DNA of 64,000 nucleotides from Blattamonas nauphoetae (lineage: Eukaryota; Preaxostyla; Oxymonadida), in assembly GCA_033064195.1 (NCBI GenBank), contig JARBJD010000004.1, positions 372,001-436,000 on the forward strand. The letters run 5' to 3'. The position numbers were made by a program, and so were the translations under genes. Below, piece by piece: positions 9,508 to 18,909 of this stretch; the first letter of the stretch is position 1; the number at the start of each line of letters is the position of its first letter. The notes beneath the pieces are model-generated. The model was not told the DNA's origin. It searched no databases and was given only the letters and a program-made list of their open reading frames with translations.

Positions 9508-10581
9508 CTATCCACGCTGTGGAAGATTCATGCCCTGTAGATTGTTCCATTGAATCGAGTTGTCAACAATCCATCCTCCAAATGAACTGTTTTTGTCGTT
9601 TTTGAGTCGTTGGTCAATCACATCTTCGATACCCTCCATTCTCAACATTCTATGCACTGCCTTCCACATCTGGCGCTCTTCTTCGTCTTTTTTGTTCCAT
9701 TTCCGCAGGAAAACGACCATGAATGTCAGAGAAAACCAGATTGAGCGTTCATGGTCGTAGAATGCGAGGCAACTCGGGATCGTGAGAACGATTGGTAAAC
9801 TCAAAATAAAATCCATCGTAGGCTGATAAGAAGGAGATATGAGGATGAGTTGGGAAAGTAGCGTCAGAAAACGCTCGGATTGGTGGCCATCGATGATCGA
9901 AAATCGGTTCACACACAAATGGCAAATATACTGCTCCGAAGGGACGAGAACTTGCTGAAAAACCATCTCATGAACAGCTTGATGATCATCGTCTTCTTTA
10001 ATTCCAAGTTGTTGGAGACCATCTGATATAAGAAGGTAGAGAGAATTGGAGAGGATGTCAAGAAGACCAGTGTGGATATCTTCTGTTTCGGTTGGGTACA
10101 GAGACTGTGGTTTGAGAATAATGATGAGTCGAGGCATCAGATCAGCTTTGATGAGAGAAAGTCGAACAGTGGCTGAAAACCAATCGATCACCTTGGAGAG
10201 CATCTTGATTGCAGCGGTGGGAATGACAAGACTGGCAGAAGAAACGAGCACTACAATGAGCTGCACGAAGTCTGACACAGGATCATAAGAGTTCGATGCA
10301 AGGCTGTTGAGAAAAGCATCTGTTGATTCTACGTCATTCGGAACCACAGATTCGAGGACTTTCACGGCTTTGACTTCCAGAGAGATATCCAATGCAGGCT
10401 GGGACTGCACAGTGGCAACAAGAGATCGAAAAACAACAGCTTTTTCGGATACAGATCTAGGTTGTTCTTCGCTCCAATTCAAGAAAGGGGAGCAGTCTGC
10501 AGAACATGACAAACGGGGTGAGGACATACCAGAGCATGAATTTTCAAGAGAGGAATCCATAGTAGTGTCTGATGTAGTCAT
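9508..10581 (-). CDS. Family A protein, copy 1 (helical, unknown)
   Basis: 357 residues from an ATG at 10581, chosen because the shared upstream motif lies at the usual distance. I recognise the family as a large multigene family of Blattamonas-like oxymonads, with no assigned function. Landmarks in order: FLNWSEEQPRSVSEKAVVF near residue 35, SLVATVQSQPALD, a run of amphipathic helices (QLIVVLVSSA, VKADLMPRLIII here read as LIKADLMPRLI), the core PSEQYICHLCVNRFSI near residue 215, YQPTMDFILSLPIVLTIPS and a C-terminal RMLRMEGIEDVI followed by WNNLQGMNLP. There is no signal peptide or membrane span. Regular helices suggest an ARM/HEAT-like fold (inference). This is the most isolated copy, with other gene types on both sides. 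Confidence 0.85.
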   Translation of the reverse strand: MTTSDTTMDSSLENSCSGMSSPRLSCSADCSPFLNWSEEQPRSVSEKAVVFRSLVATVQSQPALDISLEVKAVKVLESVVPNDVESTDAFLNSLASNSYDPVSDFVQLIVVLVSSASLVIPTAAIKMLSKVIDWFSATVRLSLIKADLMPRLIIILKPQSLYPTETEDIHTGLLDILSNSLYLLISDGLQQLGIKEDDDHQAVHEMVFQQVLVPSEQYICHLCVNRFSIIDGHQSERFLTLLSQLILISPSYQPTMDFILSLPIVLTIPSCLAFYDHERSIWFSLTFMVVFLRKWNKKDEEERQMWKAVHRMLRMEGIEDVIDQRLKNDKNSSFGGWIVDNSIQWNNLQGMNLPQRG

Positions 10582-10607
10582 TCGGATTGAGTTAGAATTC
10601 AATAAAT

Positions 10608-10619
10608 CGTTATGGGGCA
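10608..10619 (-). promoter_or_regulatory. Family A upstream motif, copy 1 (variant)
   Basis: On the minus strand this reads TGCCCCATAACG, a one-base variant of the GACCCATAACG motif that precedes every intact family A gene. It lies 27-30 bases upstream of the ATG at 10581. Its position suggests a core promoter or 5'-leader element; the function is inferred. Confidence 0.5.
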
Positions 10620-10653
10620 GGCTGACAAAATGTACAGTGGGTCTGAGAACTGA

Positions 10654-11111
10654 CTAAACTCTCCGAAATGATCTTCCCACAGAATTTTGCTGTTTCAAAA
10701 TACTCAAAAAGAACTGAAGGTCTGTGTCTGTATCCTCCTCGTTGTCCCCAGAAAACGTGTCGTCATCTCCTTTCTTCGGCGCAACACGAGGCGACACGGG
10801 TCCAGCTTCAACTGCCTTCCTCTTTTGGAATTCTGATTTGATGAAATTGTCCTCCTCGCTTTTTCCTCGTCGAGTGGATGGTGTCTGTGTGATTATAGTC
10901 GTTTCTTGCTCATTTGTTGTTTTTCGAGAGAGCTGAGGGATGATTGGACGTGGTTTGTGTGGCTTTGAGAGTGCTCGCTCGTCGTCGGAGTGGAGATGAG
11001 TGGAGTGATGGAAGAGTCGGAGTCGGGGATTGGAGGAGGGATTCTCCACTCGCTCCCACTCTCATCTTCTCCACTGTCCTCTTCTGTCTCTGTCCCCTTC
11101 TCCGTGTTCAT
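10654..11111 (-). CDS. Acidic Ser/Glu-rich ORFs, unknown, possibly 3' part of the next gene
   Basis: Two overlapping minus-strand frames cover this stretch. One (10893-11111, ATG at 11111) is strongly acidic (EEDSGEDESGSEW). The other (10654-11049, no ATG at its beginning) carries basic and acidic runs and ends in DLQFFLSILKQQNSVGR, a plausible C-terminal helix. Neither is recognised. Both are disordered in composition and lie directly downstream of the repeat-bearing ORF 11176-12489, so the three may be exons or frame-broken parts of one nuclear-type disordered protein. The exact structure is not resolved. Confidence 0.3.
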
Positions 11112-11175
11112 CACATCCCGCTCTTCCTCGACATCTTCTTCCTCGCGCGTGTCGTGTGAAGGTGGATGGGTGATC

Positions 11176-12489
11176 TCATCGTCGCTGCTGTCTGGCTCGC
11201 CTGGAGGAGGCGATGGACGGATTGATTCTTCTCAGATTCTTGTGAGGGTGTGTCGGGTTTCTTTTCTGGTTAGTTTCTTCTTCGCTGTGTTCGTGGGAGA
11301 CAGGACGAGGAGGAGTGGAATCCGACCGATCTTCCGATTCAGACGATATCTCTCGGTCCACTTGCTCCTTTTCGAGAAGATTCCTGCGCTCAGCAGATGC
11401 GATGTGAGAGTCTTCTCCCACTTTCCTATTAAACAGAAGAGCAGGAGGACACGAACGCTCTTCCATGTGGAGCGAGGGAGCAGGCATCGGAGTGCTGATG
11501 TCGGTCGAGTTGATCTCGCGGGAGGGAGGGATGGACGAAGAGCGAGCGATGAAGTCGGTCGAGTTGATCTCGCGGGAGGGAGGGATGGACGAAGAGCGAG
11601 CGATGAAGTCTGTCGAGTTGATCTCGCGGGAGGGAGGGATGGACGAAGAGCGAGCGATGAAGTCGGTCGAGTTGATCTCGCGGGAGGGAGGGATGGACGA
11701 AGAGCGAGTGCTGATGTTGGTCGAGTTGATCTCGCGGGAGGGAGGGATGGACGAAGAGCGAGCGATGAAGTCGGTCGAGTTGATCTCGCGGGAGGGAGGG
11801 ATGGACGAAGAGCGAGCGATGAAGTCTGTCGAGTTGATCTCGCGGGAGGGAGGGATGGACGAAGAGCGAGCGATGAAGTTGGTCGAGTTGATCTCGCGGG
11901 AGGGAGGGATGGACGAAGAGCGAGCGATGAAGTCGGTCGAGTTGATCTCGCGGGAGGGAGGGATGGACGAAGAGCGAGCGATGAAGTCGGTCGAGTTGAT
12001 CTCGCGGGAGGGAGGGATGGACGAAGAGCGAGCGATGAAGTTGGTCGAGTTGATCTCGCGGGAGGGAGGGATGGACGAAGAGCGAGCGATGAAGTTGGTC
12101 GAGTTGATCTCGCGGGAGGGAGGGATGGACGAAGAGCGAGCGATGAAGTCGGTCGAGTTGATCTCGCGGGAGGGAGGGATGGACGAAGAGCGAGCGATGA
12201 AGTCGGTCGAGTTGATCTCGCGGGAGGGAGGGATGGACGAAGAGCGAGCGATGAAGTCGGTCGAGTTGATCTCGCGGGAGGGAGGGATGGACGAAGAGCG
12301 AGCGATGAAGTCGGTCGAGTTGATCTCGCGGGAGGGAGGGATGGACGAAGAGCGAGCGATGAAGTCGGTCGAGTTGATCTCGCGGGAGGGAGGGATGTTC
12401 GAGGGGGATGAGGAGAACGCCCTCAAAAGGAGTTCGGATGAGAAGGGTGTGAGGATGGGGTAGGCACGGTTGGTGAAGTGAGTCAACAT
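11176..12489 (-). CDS. Repeat-rich ORF with 18-residue repeats
   Basis: 437 residues from an ATG at 12489. After ~30 residues comes a tandem 18-residue repeat, SREINSTDFIARSSSIPP with few changes (TNF, TNIST variants), about 16-17 times. A ~100-residue tail rich in Ser, Arg, Glu and His follows (RRNLLEKEQVDREISSESED). The DNA behind the repeat is a 54-bp minisatellite that is open in several frames on both strands. The repeat alone is therefore weak evidence for coding; the charged tail and ATG make this the best of the competing frames. Function is unknown. Confidence 0.35.
   Translation of the reverse strand: MLTHFTNRAYPILTPFSSELLLRAFSSSPSNIPPSREINSTDFIARSSSIPPSREINSTDFIARSSSIPPSREINSTDFIARSSSIPPSREINSTDFIARSSSIPPSREINSTDFIARSSSIPPSREINSTNFIARSSSIPPSREINSTNFIARSSSIPPSREINSTDFIARSSSIPPSREINSTDFIARSSSIPPSREINSTNFIARSSSIPPSREINSTDFIARSSSIPPSREINSTDFIARSSSIPPSREINSTNISTRSSSIPPSREINSTDFIARSSSIPPSREINSTDFIARSSSIPPSREINSTDFIARSSSIPPSREINSTDISTPMPAPSLHMEERSCPPALLFNRKVGEDSHIASAERRNLLEKEQVDREISSESEDRSDSTPPRPVSHEHSEEETNQKRNPTHPHKNLRRINPSIASSRRARQQRR
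11501..12397. repeat. 54-bp minisatellite, about 16.6 copies
   Basis: Unit beginning TCGGTCGAGTTGATCTCGCG on the plus strand, exactly 54 bp and repeated head to tail. Units differ mostly at three places: TCGG/TCTG/TTGG at the start and GCGATGAAG versus GTGCTGATG at the end. Because 54 is a multiple of three, both strands stay open in more than one frame. High similarity between units indicates recent expansion or homogenisation. Confidence 0.95.
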
Positions 12490-12880
12490 TCAACCCCGAT
12501 CAGCAGGCATTTGAGTGGTGGGATCAAAACAGGTAAAACTGGGATCAATTGATCCCAGTCCCCATTTTTTGACTGACCACACTTTCTTAAATAGGAGTTT
12601 CGAGATTTTCCTCATTCAATTTCAAACTCCATTTCCCACTTTCTCGGAAAAACTCTCTAGTCTTGAATCTCCTGAATTTAGATTAGAAATTGGTATTCAT
12701 TAGTTGAATGGGTGAGAGATAACAATGCACAGATCGGAAGAAATTTTGGAAAGATAAAAACAAGACAATTCAGAACCAGTAATCATGGTCAGTTGGACTC
12801 CCGAGTTGATGAGTCAGGTTTGATGAGTGTGTTCTCACGTATTCATGTTAAGCAGTCGCGAGTTGCCATGTTCGATCAGC
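12490..12880. other. Intergenic with a 20-bp perfect palindrome
   Basis: Non-coding AT-rich spacer between the repeat ORF and the mirrored element. At 12539-12558 lies the perfect palindrome CTGGGATCAATTGATCCCAG. Related GGGATCA words recur at about 18721-18760, on the other side of the mirrored element. Confidence 0.5.
12539..12558. repeat. Perfect 20-bp palindrome
   Basis: CTGGGATCAATTGATCCCAG equals its own reverse complement. It may be a protein-binding site or a relic of element ends; no function can be assigned from sequence. Confidence 0.8.
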
Positions 12881-12914
12881 TCAATTGAACAGCCATCTCA
12901 TCTTATCACCGCAA

Positions 12915-13655
12915 TTGCGATCCTCCCCCAACTCGCCTCGAATGGGCATCCATCCCCCAACTCGCCTCGAATGGCCATCCTTCCCACCAACTCGCCTCGA
13001 ATGGCCATCCATCCCCCAACTCGCCTCGAATGGGCATCCTTCCCCAACTCGCCTCGGATGGCCATCCTTCCCCAACTCGCCTCGAATGGCCATCCTTCCC
13101 ATCAACTCGCCTCGAATGGGCATCCTTCCCCAACTCGCCTCGAATGGGCATCCTTCCCCAACTCGCCTCGAATGGGCATCCTTCCCACCAACTCGCCTCG
13201 AATGGGCATCCTTCCCACCAACTCGCCTCGAATGGGCATCCTTCCCCCAACTCGCCTCGAATGGGCATCCTTCCCCAACTCGCCTCGAATGGGCATCCTT
13301 CCCCAACTCGCCTCGAATGGCCATCCTTCCCCAACTCGCCTCGAATGGCCATCCTTCCCATCAACTCGCCTCGAATGGGCATCCTTCCCCCAACTCGCCT
13401 CGAATGGGCATCCTTCCCACCAACTCGCCTCGAATGGGCATCCTTCCCCCAACTCGCCTCGAATGGGCATCCTTCCTCCCAACTCGCCTCGGATGGCCAT
13501 CCTTCCCCAACTCGCCTCGAATGGGCATCCTTCCCCAACTCGCCTCGAATGGGCATCCTTCCCCAACTCGCCTCGAATGGGCATCCTTCCCCAACTCGCC
13601 TCGAATGGGCATCCTTCCCCAACTCGCCTCGCATGGGCATCCTTCCCAATAACTA
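12915..13655. repeat. Minisatellite array A (27-29 bp unit)
   Basis: About 27 tandem copies of a unit like CAACTCGCCTCGAATGGGCA plus TCCTTCCC. Unit lengths vary by 1-2 bases (CC, CCC, CACC or CATC before AACTCG), so the encoded peptide rotates among frames (LASNGHPS, SPRMGILP, TRLEWASF). Confidence 0.95.
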
Positions 13656-13709
13656 ACTTTGAATGGTCATCTTTCCCACCGATTCACCTCGAAAGGGTAT
13701 CCTCCTCAC

Positions 13710-14040
13710 TTTCCCTCTCCGCCAACACCTCATGCTCACTCTCCTCTCCGCCAACACATCATGCTCACGCTCCTCTCCGCCAACACCTCATGCTCACTCT
13801 CCCTCTCCGCCAACGCCTCATGCTCACTTTCCTCTCCGCCAACACCTCATGCTCACTCTCCCTCTCCGCCAACGCCTCATGCTCACTTTCCTCTCCGCCA
13901 ACACCTCATGCTCTCTCTCCTCTCCGCCAACACCTCATGCTCACTCTCCTCTCCGCCAACGCCTCATGCTCACTCTCCCCCTCCGCCAACACCTCATGCT
14001 CACTCTCTCCATCCGCCAACACCTCCCGCACCATCTCCCA
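13710..14040. repeat. Minisatellite array B (about 24-30 bp unit)
   Basis: About 12 tandem copies of a unit like CCGCCAACACCTCATGCTCA followed by CTCTCCTCT, with copies switching between ACACC and ACGCC. It directly precedes the hAT region and is the mirror partner of array B' at 16540-17160. Confidence 0.9.
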
Positions 14041-14209
14041 CTTCATTCCTTTGAAATGAGTTTTTTCTCATTCTCGAATTTCAAGTCCCATCTTTTTTAA
14101 ACATCAATCCTTAATGCGACTTTTTCTTGAATTTGATATCTAAGAACAAAATGAGAGTGAATTGAGTTGTTTACAGCTTTTAGGGACGCCAACAGATGAG
14201 GATCTTTCG

Positions 14210-16383
14210 TCATTCGTCTGTTGAAGAATCGTCATCAGATGGTGTCGAATGCGCTCTCTTGGTTTTTCGAATTGTGAGGCGAAGAGAAGTTTCAACAAGG
14301 TCATCCAAATCAGCGTCGGGGATGAGGAGAGGAGAGTTGTGAGAGATGCGTGCCAAGAGCTCCAGATGGCTCGTTTGAAGCTGACTTCTTTCTTTGCGTT
14401 TGATGTAATGGATTAGACTAAATTCTCGTTCGGTTGCAACTGTCGTGGCGAAGATTGTTTTCAGAATTCGTAGTAAAGGTAAGATTGCTGATTGCCCAGC
14501 AACAGAGGATGAGTCAGAATTGTGTCGACAATTCCTGCCTCAGTGAAAGGAATATCAGCGAATTCGAGCTGATATGTGGATTTAGTTTGTCGCCAATGCA
14601 CGATGGTGTGCTGTTTGACGATTGGTAAAATGAAATGACCAAACCGAGAAGCAAGGGCATTGACCTTTGATCTTGTTCTATCGAATTTGGAGCCATCAGG
14701 GAATCGTGCGAGAACAGTGACAAGATTGAATCCTGCGTTCGAGAAGAAAACCTTGTTCGCAGAGCCACCGATAGACTCCGTGCCATTTCGCCACATTCTT
14801 GCGCACATTGCTCAACATAAGGAAGACATTGAAGATATTCGTGTTTACTGATTTGCGAGCAAAGGTGTTCGTTCAGTTCATCGATTGTCACATTGTCACA
14901 TCGATCGATGAGCCGATTGATGCATTCTTCAGACCTCATCAATGTCATTGCATTGCTTTGAAGCTCTTTGTTTGCTTCTTCCGCCCAAGAGAGGAGAAAC
15001 CCAAGTCCACACAATCGTAGGAGTACAAACGGATCTGAAAGCAACTGCACGAGATGAAGAGCCTGAGTCTCTCCAGCCTCTTTTAGAACGTCCTGAACAC
15101 AGTCCGCATATTCAAAAACCTGCGTTACGGCCTTGAAACAGGTTGACCATCGAATTTGAAGAGGTCGTGATAATTTCTGAACTTTTTTGTGTCGTGACTG
15201 TTGAGCTCGAGCAAATTGTTTCTTGCGAGAGGGATTCTTTGTGATCATGTTGATGATGGATGCTGCGTTTTTGATGAGGATTGCCGAGACAGAGTCTTCA
15301 GGTTTTTGAAAAGTTGATTTGAGGGCGAGTTGAAAGCTATGAGCATCACAATTGTGATACAACACATGACGGTGATCATTTTCAAGACATGCCTTGAAAC
15401 CCGAATGGGGACCTGACATAGCAGGGTCCCCATCGGTCGCCACTGATACAACCTGATTCACCGAGATTCCGTTCTCACGCAGTGTCTCCTTGAATGCAGC
15501 ATATATTTGGGAGCCTTTTGTTCCGGCATTCATTTCGGCCAAGCCAAGAAGGCATGTTTCTGGTTGAAGTGATTGGTTTAGAAAGCGAAGATTCACGCAC
15601 AGAACCGAGATTGACGAGATATCAGTTGAGATATCAAGAGAAAGTGAAAAAGGAGTTTTGGATGAAATTTGAGAGAGCCAATCTGCCAGGTACTTTTGGT
15701 CAAGAATTGATGCGAGTTGCCAAAATCTGACGTAGTCCGAAGAATCTGCGTTTGAAACTGATTTCACGTTGTCAACACTATTTAGAAGATTTGTTAAGGA
15801 TTTGAATCGTTTACAGAGCAGTGTCGATGGCTAATCTGATTCACTGCTCTGAATTGGTTCTTTACGTGTTTGTGTCTTGAAGGTTGATCTTCGACTTGGC
15901 GAGCCTCGTCTCTCACATCCATATCGTGCAACCACCTAGAAACCGCCCTTTGTGTGTTTTTGTCTTCAAATGGTCCAGCAGGCTACCGGGATAACTAGGA
16001 CAGCTGGGTTCTCGGACATATTCACCTCTGTGTGCTCCGACATTGCTCTTGTGATGATTGCAGATCCGGCAGATTATTCCCTCTCCTTGGCGGATAAAGA
16101 CTGATTGATCATCTTGAAAAAGACACTCTTCCCTTGACATCCATTTCTGAAACAGTTTGCCTTTCTGTTTTTTCCCTTTCGTTTGAGTGCGAACCGCCTC
16201 TGTTCGGTCATTCCGATTATCATCAATGGTTTCTGGTATCAGTGGAGAAATCAGGTCCGATGAGACATGTCTTTCGTGATTTCGAAAAGGGAGGAGTTGT
16301 GGAGTCTGAGTCTTCAGTTTGATGTGACTATCAAATTGAGACAATGTAGGTTGGGTCAGATGACGTTGGACAGGAAGCGACAT
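14210..16383 (-). pseudogene. hAT-like DNA transposase, frame-broken
   Basis: The minus strand reads, in order: an N-terminal piece from ATG 16383 to 15913 with a BED/TTF-like zinc finger (ICRICNHHK ... LLDHLKTKTHK); a 417-codon piece 15767-14514 with the RNase H-like core (SLDISTDISSISVL, VATDGDPAMSGPHSGFKA, NCDAHSFQLALKS, RPLQIRWSTCFKAV); a piece 14808-14461; and a last piece ending at 14210 with the hAT dimerisation domain (ATTVATEREFSLIHYIKRK ... HLELLARIS). The last three pieces are in different frames, so at least two frameshifts lie between about 14800 and 14440. A further break (or an intron) lies between 15913 and 15767. This is a plain DNA transposon of the hAT superfamily, no longer coding a full protein. 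Confidence 0.8.
15814..15851. repeat. Hairpin inside the hAT gene gap
   Basis: CAGAGCAGTG at 15814-15823 and its exact reverse complement CACTGCTCTG at 15842-15851, with an 18-base loop. It lies in the gap between the zinc-finger ORF and the catalytic ORF. hAT ends often start CAG, so it could be end-derived; a chance hairpin is also possible. Confidence 0.6.
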
Positions 16384-16539
16384 GAACTTGGAGATGGGCG
16401 TTCAACAATTGCCCACAGTTTTCGAAATTTACTCCGATTTGGGAAAACAAAAGCACTATCGAAAGGATAAGAAGTGTGAGAGAGAGGAACATGTCCCAGA
16501 ACAGGTAAAATAGAAAATGGCTATAAGTAGAGCTGTTGA

Positions 16540-17160
16540 AAATCGGAAGCGGTCGAAGAGTTGGCGGAGGGGAGAGTGCGGAAGGAGGTGGCGGAGGGAA
16601 GAGTGAGCGGAAGGAGGTGGCAGAGGAGAGAGTGTGCGGAAGGAGGTGGCAGAGGGAGAGAGTGTGCGGAAGGAGGTGGCGGAGGGAAGAGTGTGCGGAA
16701 GGAGGAGGCAGAGGGAGAGTGTGCGGAAGGAGGTGGCAGAGGGAGAGTGTGCGGAAGGAGGTGGCAGAGGGAGAGTGTGCGGAAGGAGGTGGCAGAGGGA
16801 GAGTGTGCGGAAGGAGGTGGCAGAGGGAGAGTGTGCGGAAGGAGGTGGCAGAGGGGAGAGTGTGCGGAAGGAGGTGGCAGAGGGAGAGAGTGTGCTGAAG
16901 GAGGTGGCGGAGGGAGAGTGTGCGGAAGGAGGTGGCAGAGGGGAGAGTGCGGAAGGAGGTGGCAGAGGGGAGAGTGCGGAAGGAGGTGGCAGAGGGAGAG
17001 AGTGTGTGGAAGGAGGTGGCGGAGGGAGAGAGTGTGCGGAAGGAGGTGGCAGAGGGGAGAGTGTGCGGAAGGAGGTGGCAGAGGGAGAGAGTGTGCGGAA
17101 GGAGGTGGCGGAGGGAGAGAGTGTGCGGAAGGAGGTGGCGGAGGGGGAGAGTGAGCGGAA
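16540..17160. repeat. Minisatellite array B' (25-29 bp unit, inverted)
   Basis: About 22 tandem copies of a unit like GGAAGGAGGTGGCAGAGGGA followed by GAGTGTGC. Read on the minus strand (CTCTCC...GCCACCTCC...CACA) it resembles array B of the left arm, so the two are mirror partners, although more diverged than A and A'. Confidence 0.85.
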
Positions 17161-17995
17161 GGATGGTCATTCGAGGCGAGTTGGGGGGAAGGATGCCCAT
17201 TGGAGGCGAGTTGGGGGGAAGGATGGCCATTCGAGGCGAGTTGGGGGAAGGATGCCCATTCGAGGCGAGTTGGGGGGAAGGATGCCCATTCGAGGCGAGT
17301 TGGGGGAAGGATGCCCATTCGAGGCGAGTTGGGGAAGGATGCCCATTCGAGGCGAGTTGGGGGGAAGGATGGCCATTCGAGGCGAGTTGGTGGGAAGGAT
17401 GCCCATTCGAGGCGAGTTGGGGGATGGATGCCCATTCGAGGCGAGTTGGGGGAAGGATGGCCATCCGAGGCGAGTTGGGAGGAAGGATGCCCATTCGAGG
17501 CGAGTTGGGGGAAGGATGCCCATTCGAGGCGAGTTGGTGGGAAGGATGCCCATTCGAGGCGAGTTGGGGGAAGGATGCCCATTCGAGGCGAGTTGGGGAA
17601 GGATGCCCATTCGAGGCGAGTTGGGGGAAGGATGCCCATTCGAGGCGAGTTGGGGGGAAGGATGCCCATTCGAGGCGAGTTGGGGGAAGGATGCCCATTC
17701 GAGGCGAGTTGGGGGACAGATGCCCATTCGAGGCGAGTTGGTGGGAAGGATGCCCATTCGAGGCGAGTTGGTGGGAAGGATGCCCATTCGAGGCGAGTTG
17801 GTGGGAAGGATGCCCATTCGAGGCGAGTTGGTGGGATGGATGCCCATTCGAGGCGAGTTGGGGGAAGGATGCCCATTCGTGGCGAGTTGGGGGATGGATG
17901 CCCATTCGAGGCGAGTTGGGGGATGGATGCCCATTCGAGGCGAGTTGGTGGGAAGGATGGGCATTCGAGGCGAGTTGGTGGGATGGCTGTACTAT
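17160..17995. repeat. Minisatellite array A' (27-29 bp unit, inverted)
   Basis: About 30 tandem copies of GATGCCCATTCGAGGCGAGT plus TGGGGGAA, the reverse complement of the array A unit at 12915-13655. Length variants match those on the left (GGGGG, GGTGG, GGGGA). Confidence 0.95.
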
Positions 17996-18163
17996 TTCGG
18001 TGAATAGATGGGTTGGATTTTCTTTCGAGATGATCAGATGAGAAAGATGTTCTTTAGAGGTGATCAGATGAGGTGGATGTTCTTTAGAGGTAATCATGTG
18101 GACTGCATGCTCATTTGAGGTGATAAGATGGGATGAACGTTCAATTTTGAATGAATCATTCAA

Positions 18164-18909
18164 AAGTTTGATATTGCAAGATGAGTTGGACTGAATATTA
18201 TATGTGCATTACAAATTCAAGAATTCGACTGCCATCCGGAATGATGAGATGAACGGAGTCCTTGTCGCAGCACTGACAACAAGCTGAGAACAGAGACAAT
18301 ATCTTATGAAAGATCAAATGAAATACCGCTCAGATGAGGATTATGATGCGAGAGATGACCCAATCACCAACCAAACTCGAGCGAAATCGGTGCTTGTTGT
18401 GTTCATATCATTTGGATCTTCAGTTGATTCCGTCTGGAGAATGTGTCCCCATTACTTTGTAATTCTCACTCATCTCACTTGTTTTGGACATCTTTTCAAC
18501 TTTAAGTGCAACGCCATGAAGAAATCACTGTGTGTTCTTCGGATTACGATTAGAAACTTTGATATTTTATTCATATCCGCCGAAACAGAAGAGAGACAAA
18601 AGACTCTCGTTTTTGTTCGATCTACTGAACATTTTCATTTCATCTCTTTTTTCTATTCAGAGATCATATATTTGAAGAAGGAAAATTGTGAAAAGAAACG
18701 AAACGGTATTGTAGATTTTAACTGGGATCAGATCCGACTGGGATCACTGGGATCAAATCAGAAGCCTGCCGATCAGGCACAGAAAGAGAGCTGAACCTGC
18801 CATGGACACACAGTGGGAGACATTGAAGAGGAAGCAAGCGGTCGAGAGAGTGGTGTTGTCCAAAAAAAGTCAGAAACAGTTGGAAAGGATCGTTGGTTCT
18901 TGTTTGTTT
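18164..18909. other. Spacer and 3' flank of family A copy 2
   Basis: The first ~550 bases hold a single plus-strand ORF without recognisable features (18306-18794). From about 18790 the sequence matches the 3' flanks of other A genes (GTTGTCCAAAA...AGTCAGAAAC), so the duplicated unit extends past the stop codon by 100-200 bases. Confidence 0.5.

Larger units (their letters stand above)
12845..14059 (+). other. Long ORF through arrays A and B (repeat-encoded)
   Basis: A 404-residue frame from the ATG at 12845. It starts with a short unique part containing QPSHLITAI, runs through array A as LASNGHPSP/SPRMGILP/TRLEWASF peptides and then array B as SANTSCSLS peptides. A homologous frame runs through the inverted arrays A' and B' on the minus strand. 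Because the arrays are stop-free in several frames, this may be an accident of the repeats. No known domain. Confidence 0.2.
16331..18097 (-). other. Long ORF through arrays A' and B' with a hydrophobic tail
   Basis: From the ATG at 18097 this ~588-residue frame starts with MITSKEHPPHLITSKEHLSH repeats (outer degenerate units), then LASNGHPS repeats and a PPPSAHSLPL/ATSFRTLS region. It ends with a strongly hydrophobic stretch (FLFYLFWDMFLSLTLLILSI) and a unique C-terminus. It is the mirror counterpart of the ORF at 12845-14059. The open frame may be a by-product of the arrays, but the unique ends and the hydrophobic segment are worth noting. Function unknown. Confidence 0.25.
12880..18160. 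mobile_element. Mirrored (foldback-like) composite around a hAT-like transposase
   Basis: Two tandem-repeat arrays occur on both sides of the transposase region in opposite orientation. On the left, array A (12915-13655) is followed by array B (13710-14040). On the right come array B' (16540-17160) and then array A' (17160-17995). A and A' share the unit CAACTCGCCTCGAATGGGCA, read on opposite strands. B and B' are related by their CTCTCC...GCCA...ACCTC...CTCAC frame. Outside A and A', degenerate units with TCATCTTATCACC (about 12898, plus) and its inverse (about 18120-18136) extend the symmetry. The layout recalls foldback elements, whose inverted ends are built of short tandem repeats. Whether the arms move with the hAT gene is inference. 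Confidence 0.6.

Noticed and set aside
11501-12397. CRISPR-like array
   Set aside because: Units are contiguous tandem repeats without unique spacers, in a eukaryotic setting.
10990-12411. Plus-strand ORF of 473 codons and another of 332 codons through the 54-bp repeat
   Set aside because: They are by-products of a stop-free 54-bp repeat; outside the repeat the minus-strand frame fits coding better.
16561-18041. Plus-strand ORFs of 370-460 codons with RRWQRE and HSRRVGGKDA repeats
   Set aside because: Antisense translations of arrays A' and B'; repeat-driven open frames only.
18306-18794. 162-codon plus-strand ORF starting with ATG
   Set aside because: Mixed composition without any recognisable domain, and it runs into the 3' flank shared by family A copies; coding not supported.
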